Below, one piece after another: positions 12,077 to 24,507 of a stretch of 64,000 bases of DNA. The DNA is from Arbacia lixula (Eukaryota; Echinodermata; Echinoidea; Arbacioida; Arbaciidae): the NCBI GenBank assembly GCA_963669155.1, contig OZ022591.1:16293860-16357859 (forward strand), given 5' to 3'. The notes beneath the pieces are model-generated. The model did no database searches and had not been told where the DNA came from. It saw only the letters and a list, made by a program, of their open reading frames with translations. A program made the translations under genes and the position numbers. The first letter of the stretch is position 1. Each line of letters starts with the position of its first letter.

Positions 12077-12797
12077 CAGGGATGTGTTATGGAAGGATAT
12101 GAAACAACTTTTTATCTTTGAACCCATGCGTGCCACCGCCGAAAAATTATGTGGTTTGAGCATGTGCTTTTCAGGTGTTTTAACAATAACGAACAGGATT
12201 GCGTAGCAACGGTTTCTCAGAGAGAATAAAGGAAATGTAGAGTCTTATTTCGCTTGTCCAGTTCTGTTGGATTGCATCAATACTTTTGTGAGGAAAAGAG
12301 ATGTCAGCGAACAAAAATAAACATTTTTTTCTATTAAAGTATCTCAGCTGCACGCAAATGCACGCAAACTCTGTTAATGGAAGTAAAGCTTCAATATATA
12401 ATTTTTATAATGATTGAATCCGACGTTTGCGGAAATCTGCGGAAAGTGCAGAAATTTGTTAATTGTGTTAGTAAGAATATTACCTTATATCTCCGTTCGT
12501 GCATCATTCAACAATTATTTAGAAGAAAACCGAGGACAGGATCTTTAGTGGTGTTGTCCTTAACTTTCTTGAAAATTGCAAAATAATGTGATAAGAAACA
12601 CGGTTTCAAGAGACAAAATACGGAATTAAATATATTGCTTTCCAAGTTAACTACAGCTAAATATCGGTTGCGCGCATGGGACATCAAAGCATTGTAGTGA
12701 TTGTGGAATGCTTTTGACATTCATTAGCACGCTTATATCCATACAGATGTTTGAATATATTAAGCTTGAGTTGTCCCTCCTTCCTAACACATCCCTG
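12077..12797 (+). mobile_element. Family F hAT-like MITE, near full length
   Basis: The terminal inverted repeats are CAGGGATGTGTTATGGAAGG on the left and the complement CCTTCCTAACACATCCCTG on the right, giving a 721-bp element. CAGGG ends are typical of hAT elements. The flanks GTGCGAC and GTGCTTG may be a decayed 7-8-bp target duplication. The best target duplication for this family is at the copy in B2. Confidence 0.8.
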
Positions 12798-12807
12798 GTG
12801 CTTGCGT

Positions 12808-13488
12808 TTAAAGGTCCCCTGACATCAAAATATATGCCGACATCTGCTGGTGTAAAAGAGTATGTATATTAAAAAGTTACTGTGCAATAAAAATATATTT
12901 CATATATTTTCATTTTTTTTTTACATTTTTTCTCAGCACTGCTAGGCTCAACCTCCAAAAATGTCCTCCAACTCAAGATTCCCATCGTGATATCAACAGA
13001 GGTAGAAGTGAGCAGGACAATAAACATAATTTATGCACGTAACTACCTATTGCAATGACTACCTCCACCTGCTCACAAGAGCATCACATGTCTTCACACA
13101 ATACCATCTAACAACCTTTCATACGTAAATAATAGTTTGCTATGTCACAAATTTGCCAGCTATGCCAAGGAAGAAGCAAGAAGTTTGCACTGTATATCAA
13201 ACACGTGATGCTATTATAAGCAAATGTAGGTATTCATTGTAATGAATATCTATGTGCATAACTTTATCTATTATTCAATTTATTTCTACATTTGATGATG
13301 TCACGATGGGAACCTTGAGCTGGAGGAAATTCTTGAAGGCGGGGCTTAGCAGTGCTGAGAAAAAATGTAGAAAATTATTTTACTATATATGACATATATT
13401 TTCACTGAACAGTAAGTAATTTTGTAATATACATATCATTACACACCAGCAGACGTCGACGTATAATTTGATGTCAGGGGACCTTTAA
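12808..13488. mobile_element. Family E TTAA-flanked long-TIR MITE
   Basis: TTAA at 12808-12811 is followed by AGGTCCCCTGACATCAAA, and the right end is its complement before TTAA at 13485-13488. Inverted-repeat similarity extends well inward (CTGCTGGTGT; TTTTTTCTCAGCACTGCTA; TTCCCATCGTGA), more than 200 bp on each side. There is no coding sequence. It shares its right TTAA with the next element, B1. Confidence 0.88.
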
Positions 13489-14034
13489 AGGGTTACTAAA
13501 TTAGAAAAATAAGTTCCCACTAATCTATGTAAAATTATCCACTAAAAACGAATTTCACATTCGTTTGCCGCAATAAAGTCTAATTTTGACGAAAATTTGA
13601 AATAAAAAAACACGCACGCCTCCAGTGACGCATGAGAAGTCAAAATGCCATAAATGCCAACGGCGTAAATAACATTATTTATTCACACAATTCAAACAAT
13701 ACGTTACCAATGGGAATCCCAAAGCTTGTCCGAGGTTTGTCTGAGTAGCAACAACTAATAGATTCAAAGTGCATTCCATCAATTGAATCTGAATGACAAG
13801 ATACAGGTGAATGCGATAGGGGAAACTTGTGAAAAAATTACGAAAATGGTCTATTGTTCACTTCCGTACAATCTATGGAATTTTGACTTGTCATACGTCA
13901 CTGGAGGCGTTCGTTTTTTCAAATTTCCGTCAAAATGAGACTTTATTGCGGCAAACGAATGTGAAATTCGTGTTTAGTGGATGATTTTACATACATTAGT
14001 ATGTAATTATTTTTCTAAGTTAGTAACCCTTTAA
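13485..14034. mobile_element. Family B TTAA-flanked palindromic MITE, copy 1
   Basis: Ends are TTAA-AGGGTTACTAAATTAG and its complement before TTAA at 14031-14034. Long inverted arms include ACGAATTTCACATTCGTTTG and GCCTCCAGTGACG. Other copies are B2 (40501-41777) and an arm fragment (27390-27512). Confidence 0.9.
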
Positions 14035-14059
14035 ACCATCATGACTGTGACAGGTTCAA

Positions 14060-14830
14060 TGATAATGGCCATCGATACAGTTGAATTGGGTTGGTTTCAG
14101 CAGAGAGGTGTAAGGAATGGAGTCAGCACGAAGTGTAATTTATTCCTACAGCAGTCGTGTGCATTGATGTCACAATGGAATATTTTACGCGTTTGGCTCT
14201 TTGATCGAGGGAGATCCGCCGCCAAACAAGCATGACAAAATGTAGATGCATTTTGAGGAATATATATTCTGTATGCGCAGAAGATTTCAGAACCACTACA
14301 TGAACTGAAGTGCATGTGCAGTAGTATTACATCTTATAAAGATACGATTCTGTGAATTTCAGATTATATTGTTGCTTCGTTTTTAAGATAAAATGAGAAT
14401 ACTGTAGAAAACATGCCAGAGAAATGCCTTCATATCACACATTTCCGAATCATATTTCCTTAAAAATATCTTGTAAATCGTTTATTGAGTGTTTCATCTT
14501 TCATGGAAACAACCTCAATTTCGTGTGCGGAGGTGTCCGAAAAAGTTATAGGGCCAAACTCATTCTACAATTTTTTCAAAGTTTCCCTTCGCTTACCCCA
14601 AAACTAATTCACAGTGTGTGTAAAAAGATCAGCAACGAGCTCCCAGCGAAGGCTGAACGGTTGGCATACTTCTTAAAACAGATTTTCTTTTGTTATTCAG
14701 AGGAAGGCACTACCTAATTAGAAATACAGCTAGTTGTTTAAAACACCTGAATGTCTTGGATTTTTATGAGGCGGCGGACCTCATAGATCAAAGGAAGTCT
14801 ATCCGAGCGCAGTCCATCCATGATAGGTCC
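14060..14830 (+). repeat. Family H interspersed repeat, copy 1
   Basis: About 770 bp matching the complement of 46449-47290 at roughly 80% by eye. Shared words include TTCTGTATGCGCAGAAGATT, ATTGAGTGTTTCA and CTCCCAGCGAAGGCTGA. A common frame at about 14611-14715 (SVCKKISNELPAKAERL) is open in both copies and has a shared stop, but the differences between copies are mostly amino-acid changing, so coding is not supported. Class unknown. Confidence 0.75.
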
Positions 14831-14831
14831 A

Positions 14832-15268
14832 TGGTTTCAGTAAAAGTACACACATGAAAGAAACATTATTTAGTGAAGGGTTGACGAAAATCCGTTAAAG
14901 GATAAGGAAGTTGTGATCTTTTGAAATTTCAAGTTTGTGAAGTCACGTGAGAGGTGCTATCTTATACATTGTGTTCAGAACAATTTAACAAATTACCCTT
15001 TTTCTGTTTTTGACAACGGAATGATTTTTTTCGTAGAGTTATGAGGGTAAAGGCGATATTATAATGATGTTTAAAATGCACAAGTAAAATAATTCATATC
15101 TTTATGCGAAAGTCGACAAGAAAATAGTACACAACTATTGGAGAGCACCTCAAAGGTGAAGTCACAAAATCAACAGTTTAAACAATCGTAACTTTCTAAC
15201 CCTTTGACGGATTTTCATCAAAAATTTATTTATATGTCCCTTTCACATTTCTGCTTTTATTGAAACTG
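14832..15268 (-). repeat. Family A MITE, ends worn
   Basis: Both arms are present (AATCCGTTAAAGGATAAGG near 14890, complementary sequence near 15190-15220). The asymmetric centre runs opposite to the copy at 1-316, as in the copy at 38340. The terminal TTAA-AGGGATAG ends are not recognisable. Confidence 0.8.
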
Positions 15269-15601
15269 AGCAACATCACCATTACAGTCCATACAAATGG
15301 TAGTGTGATACACCGGGTAGAGTACATGTGATAAGCACCGTGAATATCAGACTTGTCCTCCTCCATTTCTTCAATTTTTTAGTTATCCTTTATCTTCTTA
15401 ACCCGCCTTTCTCTATCCATCATCCACGTACCCCCGTGTCATTTATTTCATTATTCCTCTCCATTTATCCCCCACACATACTCATAATTGTTATGCTTAA
15501 AAGTCTCAAACCAAACACTGTGCTTGTGATTAGCCCCTTTTTGTTTCTCAGAAAACCCTGCACAAAATGTGCACCTTGAACGACTTGCACAAATCAGTCA
15601 T

Positions 15602-15763
15602 GCCTGGTATTCATGATATTGATCATCAACATTCATGAAGGCTAAACAAATGTACCCCTTTATACAAAAATACATGATTAAATCAAAGAAGCTTGGTATT
15701 CATCATATTCATTCATCAACATTCATGAAGGCTAACTTATACAAAATACATGATTAAATCAAA
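15602..15763. repeat. Tandem duplication of about 80-89 bp
   Basis: Two adjacent copies share GGTATTCAT, CAACATTCATGAAGGCTAA and TACATGATTAAATCAAA. The second lacks a short internal stretch. Confidence 0.85.
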
Positions 15764-16124
15764 TAATCCCCTCATTCTAGGCTAGATTTAAATGATTTGA
15801 ATACATGATGTAATCAATCTAGATTAGCATTAAAGGAGCAGTCTGAACAAGACCTACTTGTGGACAAGTATGAGGTGGTCTGTATTGGCAATTTCAGGCA
15901 AAGGATGGGATGGTAAATGCACGGTGATACCTTGGACCTTCCTTGGTGACACCATAATATTCGTAACAAATCAGAGGCAACACTCATGAAAGCTCATAAC
16001 GCACCGACACCATACTAACGATGCAAAGATTTGCCTGAATGGCCACGTGTATGTGCTAACAAAATGTATTTATTAGGCATTTAAGATAAAGGGGCGAAAG
16101 AAGAATAAAAAATGAAGGAATGGC

Positions 16125-16240
16125 CCTACCTACGCCAGGAATCGAACCGGAGTCGCGCGTTCTTATAAATATCACCCATAAGTCTTCCCATTCACTTAAC
16201 ACGTAATGCATAAAAGGAGCTAGAATAAATTAGAAAAAAA
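16125..16240 (-). repeat. tRNA-derived SINE-like sequence
   Basis: Read on the - strand it carries GGTTCGATTCC, a good RNA polymerase III B box (complement at about 16140-16150). Upstream is TGTTAAGTGAATGG, a possible degraded A box. The part TCCATTCACTTAACA...TAATGCA recurs at about 49505-49535. No cloverleaf of a working tRNA is evident. A (GA)n tract follows. Confidence 0.5.
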
Positions 16241-16300
16241 AGAGAGAGAGAAAGAGAGAACAGTAGAGAGAGACAGAGAGAGAGAAAGAAAGATGGGAGA
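16238..16300. repeat. Impure (GA)n microsatellite
   Basis: GAGA/GAAA-rich tract next to the SINE-like sequence. Confidence 0.85.
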
Positions 16301-16674
16301 GGAGAGATGATAAAATGGTCAAGTAGGCGATCGCAATCAGCCCTGAACAAGCATGCCCAGGGTTAAGCGGTATTATTTTTTTATCAACTAGTCAGGCAGA
16401 CTGCTCAGGATTACTTTATTCAAGTTGTGCAATACGTGTACTTCTTAATTCAACCGTATCTCTATGATAAAATTAAGCTTGTATGAAGCGTAGCATTGTA
16501 CATCCTTGATCAAGCCAAAGCAACCATCTATGCAAACTAGCTGACCCGGTGCTACGCTTACCGGCAGCCAAGCACGGCTTCCTCTTAATGACAACAAATT
16601 ATGCCTACACGTGTCAGACAGACACATAGAAGTATGTCGAGGACGTAAACATTACGTGGACTACTTTCAGCCAG

Positions 16675-17173
16675 TTAAAGGGATAGTTCACCCTGAACTG
16701 ATTTCGGATCTAATAAAAGAAGACACATGAACAGATGGAAGAAACAAATAAGTGAAGGTTTTACGAAAATCAGTCAAAGGAATATAAAGGTATTTGATTT
16801 TGAGTTTGTGACGTCACGTGCGAGGGGCTCTCCTATAATGTTGTGTACAATTTTTTTCTCGAAAATGTGTACTTTTTAAACAAGTTATCAATCCTTTTAC
16901 CTGTGCATTTGATGCATCATTAGAAATGCGTTTTAACACGCATACCTGAATGAAAAAAAATCATTCCATTGTCAATACCAGAAATAAAGAATTATACTGT
17001 ATACAACATATGGGAGAGCATCTCGCACGTAATGTTACAAAATGAAGAATTCAAACAATCGCAACTTTCTTATCCTTTGACGGATTTTCATCAAACCTTC
17101 TCTCATAATGTTTCTTTCACGTTTCTGCTTTTTATCAAAACCAACTTTATTTCAGTTTGGACTTTCCATTTAA
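16675..17173 (+). mobile_element. Family A MITE, complete copy
   Basis: TTAA at 16675-16678 is followed by AGGGATAGTTCACCCTGAA, and the far end is a worn complement before TTTAA at 17173. Total length is about 499 bp. The left arm holds a perfect GTGACGTCACGTGC at 16807-16820. This is a good reference copy for the family. Confidence 0.9.
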
Positions 17174-17721
17174 TAATGCTAGTGACATTCTTTTATTCTA
17201 TCCTTAATTGAAAATTGATATATAGGGCTAGTCTGAGACGATTCGTTAACTTCTCTTTGAAAAAGTCCAAGTTCATTAGTCTCCTTTCCAGCCGGCATTT
17301 TTTTGAGGGCAAGCATATTTTTTCACGATCAGCTTTGAAATTTCTGTATGATTGTATGCGCAAAATATATGATGGATAGATGTATAATGTGTGTACAATC
17401 ATGTACTAACGCATATGTGCATGTGTATGTCTACATGCATACTTCTTTTTCTTGGTTTGTATTTGATATTGTGTCAAAGTCTGTATGCTGGACTTGATGG
17501 CTGTGTGATTGTTTGATTGAATGAGGTGTACGGCGAATTTTGACTGAGACTTGGACAAAGAAACGTTGTTTCCCACATCTCACCCTCTTTGAACATTATT
17601 AAATGCCGTGTTGGTTTTTACATGTAAATAGATAATTGGCGATATATTAACATATTCTCCAAATGTTTTTTTGGAGCTAGATTGTATTCATTTTTATGCA
17701 TAATATAATGATATGATGTTA

Positions 17722-17758
<37 letters not shown>

Positions 17759-19397
17759 ACTTTACACATTTGTTTACTTTACACTTTGTTGCCCAGCCAG
17801 CTTGTTCAAACCAGGGTCCATGTTCAAACAAACAACGCGACACGACAAAATGACACGATGCTGCCACGAGTCTGCACTCGTAAGGGCCATACGACTAGAC
17901 ATGTGACGTCACCTTCTTGCACAAATCCAGTGGCCGGGTCCTTCAATTCAGCTAGTCGCAAGGTCGGGTGTCTTTTCGGATCGCGTCCCCTGCGGTGGTC
18001 TTCATGCGAATAGTCGTAAAAAGGCGACCAAAGGCGATCAATGCGATCAACGCCATGAACATGAACAACACAATCTAGTCGAAGAAAGCCCTTGTCAAAT
18101 ATAGATATATACAGTTGAGGAAAAAATTTTACCCTTCACCCATGGAATTCACTGAAATTTGTTCGCTTGCCAAACATAGTTTAATTTACTATATCAGAAA
18201 TATAGATACTACCATGACGAATTTGGAATAAAATGAAAGAGCTTATCCAGTTCTTTCACATGGTTGGAATGCTGTAGGGATTAAATTATATTTCAGGTGG
18301 AATTTTCTTTGAAGAAAAAAGTAATATTTGTGCCAAATGTATTCAATTGATTGTTATATTTTCAAACATCATTTCATAGAAATATATGAATGTCAAATCT
18401 ATGATTTATATTACATTTTCTATCATGATATGTCGCCACTGAACAAAAAAGTGTGATGTGAAATGTTTGTGTTGAGAAGTAACTAGTACACATATGAAAT
18501 GTTTTTGTCAAGGTATTATTTTTGATTTGTCTATAATATTAAGATTTTTTTGGGAAAAAGTCACCTAAATATATTTCAGCTCCTAATGACAAAGCAATGT
18601 GACGACGGGGCATGACATACTCATATTTTGTTTGATATAAAATTCGTCATGATAGCACAAACACTTTCATAAGATACAGTAACTTTGATGATGTTAACTT
18701 TTCTTTGAATTTTCTGGGTGTATGTTGACTCTGGCCTCAACTGTGGATACAGTGAAACCTCCTTCTGAAACCACCTGTATCGGAAGAACAACTGCCTTTT
18801 AAGACCGCATTTTTTGTTCGCCTTGGACAATGTCTTTTTTCTCATTGAAACGTGTATCACAGTAATCGATACATAAAATCACCTGCTTATAAAGACCAAA
18901 TCTCTCGTCTTCCTTGAACAGTCCTTATACACAGGTTGAAGCAAAGCAGGTTACTCAAAGTTATTTTTTTTTTTTACTGTAGACAGTATGTATTATACAG
19001 AATATCTGTTAAAAAGTTTTAAAAAGATCTCGCCTTTACTCCAATCAAAGTAATTTGCCTAATTGGCCAATCAAAATAATTGGCCAATCAAAGCAATTGG
19101 CCTACACAATATACAGGCTGATATATCACGCAATCCAGGAACTTTCAGCACCTGATACCTAGGGAACCCTCAAAATTATTATCTAATAATTAAATGTTAA
19201 TTGACGTATTCACTCTGCAAGTCTAGTTTTGATAGAAGGTGCTTGCAATAATCTGCATTGCTGTTTCCTCGAATTAGTCACGTTAGTCGATGTCTTCAGA
19301 CGTCGGGAAAAGGAGAGACTTATTAAAACGACAATCAATGGCCATCTTTCTTCCTCCCGTACTCCTTCCATCGTCATATCCTCCACTTCCTCCTCTT
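17174..19397. other. Mostly unique sequence with a (TG)n tract
   Basis: (TG)n runs from 17723 to 17754. A GC-richer patch at about 17880-18060 contains repeated AAAGGCGA/GCGATCAA words. No gene or known RNA found. Confidence 0.45.
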
Positions 19398-19413
19398 CAT
19401 GATCATCATCATC

Positions 19414-19463
<50 letters not shown>

Positions 19464-19575
19464 AGTTATAGTCATCATTACTATCACCACTGTCATCATT
19501 TCCACTATCATACACGCATCATCATGCGTAAATACAGCCACAACAATGTAACGTTTAACTACCAAGCTCTTTATT

Positions 19576-19613
<38 letters not shown>

Positions 19614-19730
19614 TCTAGTCATCATTACTATCGCCACTGTCATCAGTTTCGGTATCATTCATACATCACCATGCGTAACTACAGCTACACGAATGTAACG
19701 TTCAACTTCAAAAACACCAACAGCAATAAA
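19398..19730. repeat. 147-bp tandem duplication containing (ATC)n
   Basis: Two units each begin with a CAT/ATC repeat (19404-19463 and 19575-19613) and continue with CATCATTACTATC, CACTGTCATCA and CATGCGTAA...ACAATGTAACGTT-like sequence. Matching words are offset by 147 bp. The His/Asp-rich frames through it are not genes. Confidence 0.9.
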
Positions 19731-19981
19731 TTATGAGGACACGCACACCGACGGTTTGGGGGAATGGTCGTAATTTAGTTGCCAATATCAAAAGCCCATG
19801 TAGTCTCCTCATTTCTGTCATTTAATCCTCTAGCCCTTTCCTCGTATTCATTACTGCTCCTGTCGGGCATGTATAGGTGATTCATAGTCACTTCTAATTC
19901 CTCTTGGCGAATGCAACATTCACCACGTCATATATTATTCGTATAGATCAATCACTAGTGATGATGGGAGCTATATTGTAA

Positions 19982-20192
19982 CAAAGGGAGAGAGACAGAG
20001 AGAAAGTGAGGGAGAGGAAGGGGAAGGGAGAAAGAAAGACGGAGAAGAGAGACAGAGACAGAACGAAAAGACAGAGGGAGAGGACGAGAAAGAGGAAAAG
20101 AGAGAAAATAAAGACAGAGAACGAGAGACAAAGAGCGAGAGACAGAGAGCGAGAAGCACAGAGAGAGAGAGAGAGAGAGTGAGAGAGAGACG

Positions 20193-20246
<54 letters not shown>

Positions 20247-20263
20247 GAGAGAGAGAGAATGTT
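19982..20263. repeat. Long (GA)n-rich polypurine tract
   Basis: Impure polypurine sequence passing into pure (GA)n around 20200-20243. Low-complexity Ser/Leu frames on the other strand are not genes. Confidence 0.95.
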
Positions 20264-21330
20264 TCATGATTATCGTCGTAAACCATGACGAAATGAAGTG
20301 CTTTTGTTTGTCGCTTGTCTGGCAATGCTCTTCCGTGCATGTGCACACATGAAATGATCGAGGGTGGATGTAAGAGGGAAATGAAATTCGAATGAGATTG
20401 GGAGGTGAGATTAAGACGGTACACATCGGCCAGGGCCAACTCGTTCTGGTACCTCACGAAATGAGCGACAGAAATTAAATATAACTCCAGCGACACACAA
20501 TACGTATGACCGGCTATATTTTTTACCTGTTGCACATATTTGCATATTTTCCGTATTGGGCATGTGACATGCTGGTCGTCCAATAAAACATTAATGCGTG
20601 CGGTTGTGGGCTAAGGGGGTGGGGGTGGGGGCGGGGGTGCGGTGATGCAGTGTCCCCAATATCGGTTGGCCATACATACAAACCAGCAAACAGCAAAGAG
20701 AAAGAAATGCGAACAAAAACACAACCACAACAGAAGAAACCAAAGTAAAACAAAACAAAACAAAAAAAACAAGGCCCTGTTTTTTCAATGGTTTCGATTG
20801 ATCTTAATCGATTGTACGTCCAATCTGCTATCTTTCATGTACAGAGGTACGATCAATATCAATCGTAAGTCAAAATGCGACCAATCGCAATTCTTTATAA
20901 GATAGGATCCCGATTTGAAATAACAGGAGTATTACACGAGCCGCACCCCTCCTAAGCTCCTCTCCCCCTAGTTACACCCTTCCGCGTACCCGAGATAATC
21001 CGATGAATTTGGTCTCCATATCAATCAACCCCCCTTGCTTCTACCACATTATAAACATGCACGTAAACTAATAGTTTTCCATTATCGCTTTCTCCCCGAG
21101 CTGATGTGACACGATGGCATTACGTGACACAACGTCAATAGGCGGACGTGTCTTATGGAAACTTTTGGCCCGTAATTTTCCCATTCTTTTCTGAGAGGCC
21201 GATTATCTGCACTCCAGGCATTTTCCGTTCTGCGTTTAGTTGGGGCTCTATGTGAAGAGCTGTAGCGGACATGCTAGACAAATACTTTACAACCGAGTAC
21301 GTTTCACTCTCAGTATGTGCACATACGCAC
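20264..21330. other. Unique sequence with a strong G-quadruplex motif
   Basis: At 20615-20637 there are four runs of five G separated by single T, T and C bases. Otherwise no gene or repeat is seen. An A-rich stretch lies at 20740-20770. Confidence 0.6.
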
Positions 21331-21475
21331 GCACGCACACACACACACACACACACACATACACACATACTTACACACAACCACACACACAAATACACAC
21401 ACACAACCAAGCACACGCACACACAAGCACACACATACACACATACACACATATACACGCATACACACACACACA
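21331..21475. repeat. (CA)n microsatellite
   Basis: Impure (CA)n with TACA and GCA interruptions over about 145 bp. Confidence 0.95.
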
Positions 21476-22078
21476 CGTTTTTCAGTTATTGTGATTCCAT
21501 TCAATACAGTTGCATAAATTATACATAAATCACTTGATGGTACAATTGAGTATTCTTGAACAATACATAAACAATTGATATACACATCATGACCATGATG
21601 ACACACAAATAATTTGCAAGGAAGATAAAGAATGAAACCAGAACAAATATATTTAGATCCCCTCCCATCAACCCATTGACACACTAGTCCCAACAGTTAG
21701 CACAAATTGATATTCCAATATGCTGAAAATGTACAATATCTGACCACAGTATTGCAGACTACTGTCCTATGTTCATAATAAGCTCAGAAGGGATATTTCA
21801 TTTTTGTGCACACAGTATACTACACCAGTCCTAACAACACACATGTATATTTTATAAACATATGCTCAGAGTATTCAATGTACTATCCCAAGCAGACTAC
21901 CGTTCTATTTTCAGCTATTTGTGATTTATGAAGGTTTTTATTTTCATTGTATTCAATTTTCCCTAACAATACTTATGCTAACATATTTGTTATTGTAACT
22001 ATAAGAATTGTTTACATAACATATATATGTTATGGTCTCCTAACTGGACTATTTACCCCCCTCTAAACTTCTAACCCC

Positions 22079-22374
22079 CACCCCACAACACACCACACAC
22101 ACAGAGACAGACATGCACACAGACACATGCACACACCCACAAAATACAGTCACTCGTTCACACCACAACGTACGCACATACATACAAATACACACGCACC
22201 CGCACGCACACACGCACGCACACACGCACACGCACACACACGCATATCAAAACCAAATTTCTCTTTTTTTGTAATACATGTTGATATGTATTTATATATA
22301 TATATAGGGAGAGAGAGAGAGAGAGAGGGACAGAGAGAGCGAGAGGGAGAGAGATAGAGAGAGACAGAGATATG

Positions 22375-22405
<31 letters not shown>

Positions 22406-22425
22406 AGAGAGGAGAGATTGAATTG
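22079..22425. repeat. (CA)n followed by (GA)n
   Basis: (CA)n-rich DNA at 22081-22243, a short (TA)n at 22293-22304, then impure (GA)n at 22305-22418. Confidence 0.95.
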
Positions 22426-22794
22426 AAATGGTTGCATGGAGATAAAAATGCAGACGCAAAATATAAAGTATTAACAAAAATATTTTACTCAGTGATTTAT
22501 ATTTTTCGCAGTTGTGTGTTTATGAGTTAGTTTTATTGGATATACATATAAATATATATATTGTAGATGATAATAATTTAAAAGGCTGCGTTGACAGGAG
22601 ACAGATGGAGACAAAGGTAAAGACTAGTTTTAAAACACACTAGACATGAAGAGTAAAATTTTGGTCATAGCCCTTTACCAAAAGTTCAGTAATTATTGAA
22701 CAGTTCTTTTACACGTGACTGCTCAATTTTTTCTGATGAAGGCCTTTGCCTAAATAATCTCCACCGCGATATTTCATCATTAATGTTTCATTTT

Positions 22795-23047
22795 ATTTCT
22801 TTTCTCACTCTCTCTATTCCCCACTCATCCTCCCCTCTGCCTCTTTCTTTCTTTCTTTCTTTCTATTTCCCCCTCCCTCTCTCCCTCTCCATCCCTCTCT
22901 CTCTCTTTGTCTCTCTCTTTCTTTGTCTGTCTCTATCTCTAGAGAAAGAAAGACTTATAATTATACATATAGAAATTAAACAAACAAACAAAAGAAAACG
23001 GAGTTTTTCCTTTACACCTCCCTGAAGAAACAACGAAAGAGAGACAG

Positions 23048-23090
<43 letters not shown>

Positions 23091-23125
23091 AAGTGAGCAA
23101 GAGAGAGAGACAGAAAGAGATTAAC
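22795..23125. repeat. Polypyrimidine tract then (GA)n
   Basis: CT-rich sequence at 22800-22942 with (TTTC)n near 22845-22863, then (GA)n at 23049-23120. The strand asymmetry flips between them, so the two could form a hairpin. Confidence 0.9.
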
Positions 23126-23330
23126 ACAACAAACACGTGTAAGTGTTAATGTGTGAGGAGGGGGGTAAGGGCAGACTTTTGTAGCGTGACCATGATGACA
23201 GGAAGTAATAAAAAGCTACAATCCTGTATTTAATAAGTTCTCCCTTCGCCTTGGTTTTGTTCATGGCCATTGCCTGTCATGTTCATTGTGGTATGACATC
23301 GAGCAGGCTGATTCGGAACAGTAACTAAAC

Positions 23331-24507
23331 ACAGCATAAAAAGTAAGTCCCCTCCTAAGCAAAATTGCATAACTTTCTTTATCGAAGAGGTTTTGGGCAA
23401 AATAATTTGGCAGGATTGTTCCTTGACTTATTAACTAACTTATGCGTGAAAATCACATTAATCCAATAAGTCATGCATGAGTGGGAAAATTGTAAAGGCA
23501 AAAATGTTACTTTGCAAAAGTCACAAGGGTAATTTTAGGATTCTGTCATTTGAATTTTTGATTCGATTTTTGACTCGATGCACTAACACCTATCTCAACA
23601 CTTAACCAATTGTTCTGCTTGAATGAGCACCATTTAACAAATACTCATCCCACTTCAGTTTGGAACTTTCAAAAACCCTTTGTCTTGGTGAAAAAATAAA
23701 ACTCTGGATATTTTGACAAAGATGTAACATTACCTGTTATGTAAACATAAGAAGTAATTTTAGTGTCATGGTTGAGAGAAAGCACTTTAAGGATTGTCAG
23801 TCCCTTTTGCAAGCTTAAAATTTGAAATCATGTATCACGATCGTAAATTGAAGAAAGTGTGATTCAAGACCATTTCTAAGAATATAGCATGTTGAAGCTT
23901 TTTGTATATGTAAAAAATTTCAGCCGTTAAATTTCAAACTGACTTTTTTCGTACCACGAAAAAAGTATTAGTCTTTGTTACAGTATCTATGTGGTTATTA
24001 TGCGTGTGTGAAATCCTAATTACATGAGTAACTACCAAACTTTGGAGATGATTCCTTCTGAAGAACAATTTTTTTCATAATGCGTTTTATAATTCAATTA
24101 ACAGATTAATCAATAAAGCAGATATTTCAACACAAGCTGCTAAGAGCCTGGGGTAAAGACTATTAATCATACGTTGTTTACGTGCATTATTTGAATTTTA
24201 CACTACGTATCAGTTTCAAATTGTGAATATAGAGCTTGCTGACACTTCTCTATATGTTTTGCCAGTGTTTCGACGGGTTTGTGGTGATCTGAAAAAGGGA
24301 CTGGCTGTCTTTAAAATGGGACTTTTGAAAACTGACATTTTTGCCTTTAAAAAGTGCCCACTTATGCATGACTGATAAGATTAATGTGATTTTAACACAG
24401 AAGTTAGTCAAAGTTAAGAAACAATTCTGTCAAATTATTTTGCTCAAAACCACTTTGATAAAAAGTTATGTTATTTTGCTCAGGGGGGACTTACTTTTTG
24501 TGTTGTG
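23331..24507. mobile_element. Family D foldback element with about 190-bp TIRs
   Basis: The left arm (23331-23533) begins ACAGCATAAAAAGTAAGTCC. The complement of the right arm (24315-24507) gives ACAACACAAAAAGTAAGTCC, with similarity continuing through TTTTGNGCAAAATAATTTG and AGTCATGCAT to AAAGGCAAAAATG. The middle has no coding sequence, and a family C element has inserted just inside the right arm. Superfamily unknown; no clear target duplication. Confidence 0.8.
23787..24314 (-). mobile_element. Family C TTAA-flanked MITE, copy 2, nested in D
   Basis: The element (23791-24310) lies between TTAA at 23787-23790 and TTAA at 24311-24314. It is the reverse complement of copy 1 along its whole length, 520 versus 519 bp. 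The internal palindrome is present as TTTTTTCGTACCACGAAAAA. Confidence 0.9.

Noticed and set aside
14611-14717. Possible conserved small protein in family H (SVCKKIS.ELPAKAERL)
   Set aside because: The frame and stop are shared with copy 2, but of the differences over about 36 codons more change the amino acid than not, so there is no sign of protein-level selection.
15602-15763. Two similar units considered as a CRISPR-like or satellite array
   Set aside because: Only two adjacent, diverged copies without unique spacers; a simple tandem duplication explains it.
16140-16165. B box suggesting a tRNA gene on the - strand
   Set aside because: No full cloverleaf or acceptor stem can be drawn, so it is listed as SINE-like instead.
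19210-19736. Poly-His and poly-Asp frames of 100-148 codons
   Set aside because: They are translations of (ATC)n within a tandem duplication.
20642-20905. 87-codon + strand frame rich in Asn/Lys
   Set aside because: It passes through an A-rich AAAC repeat and has no domain.
22733-22760. CTGATGAAGG...GCCTAAA resembling a hammerhead core
   Set aside because: The GAAA box is replaced by TAAA and no stem I pairing is found.
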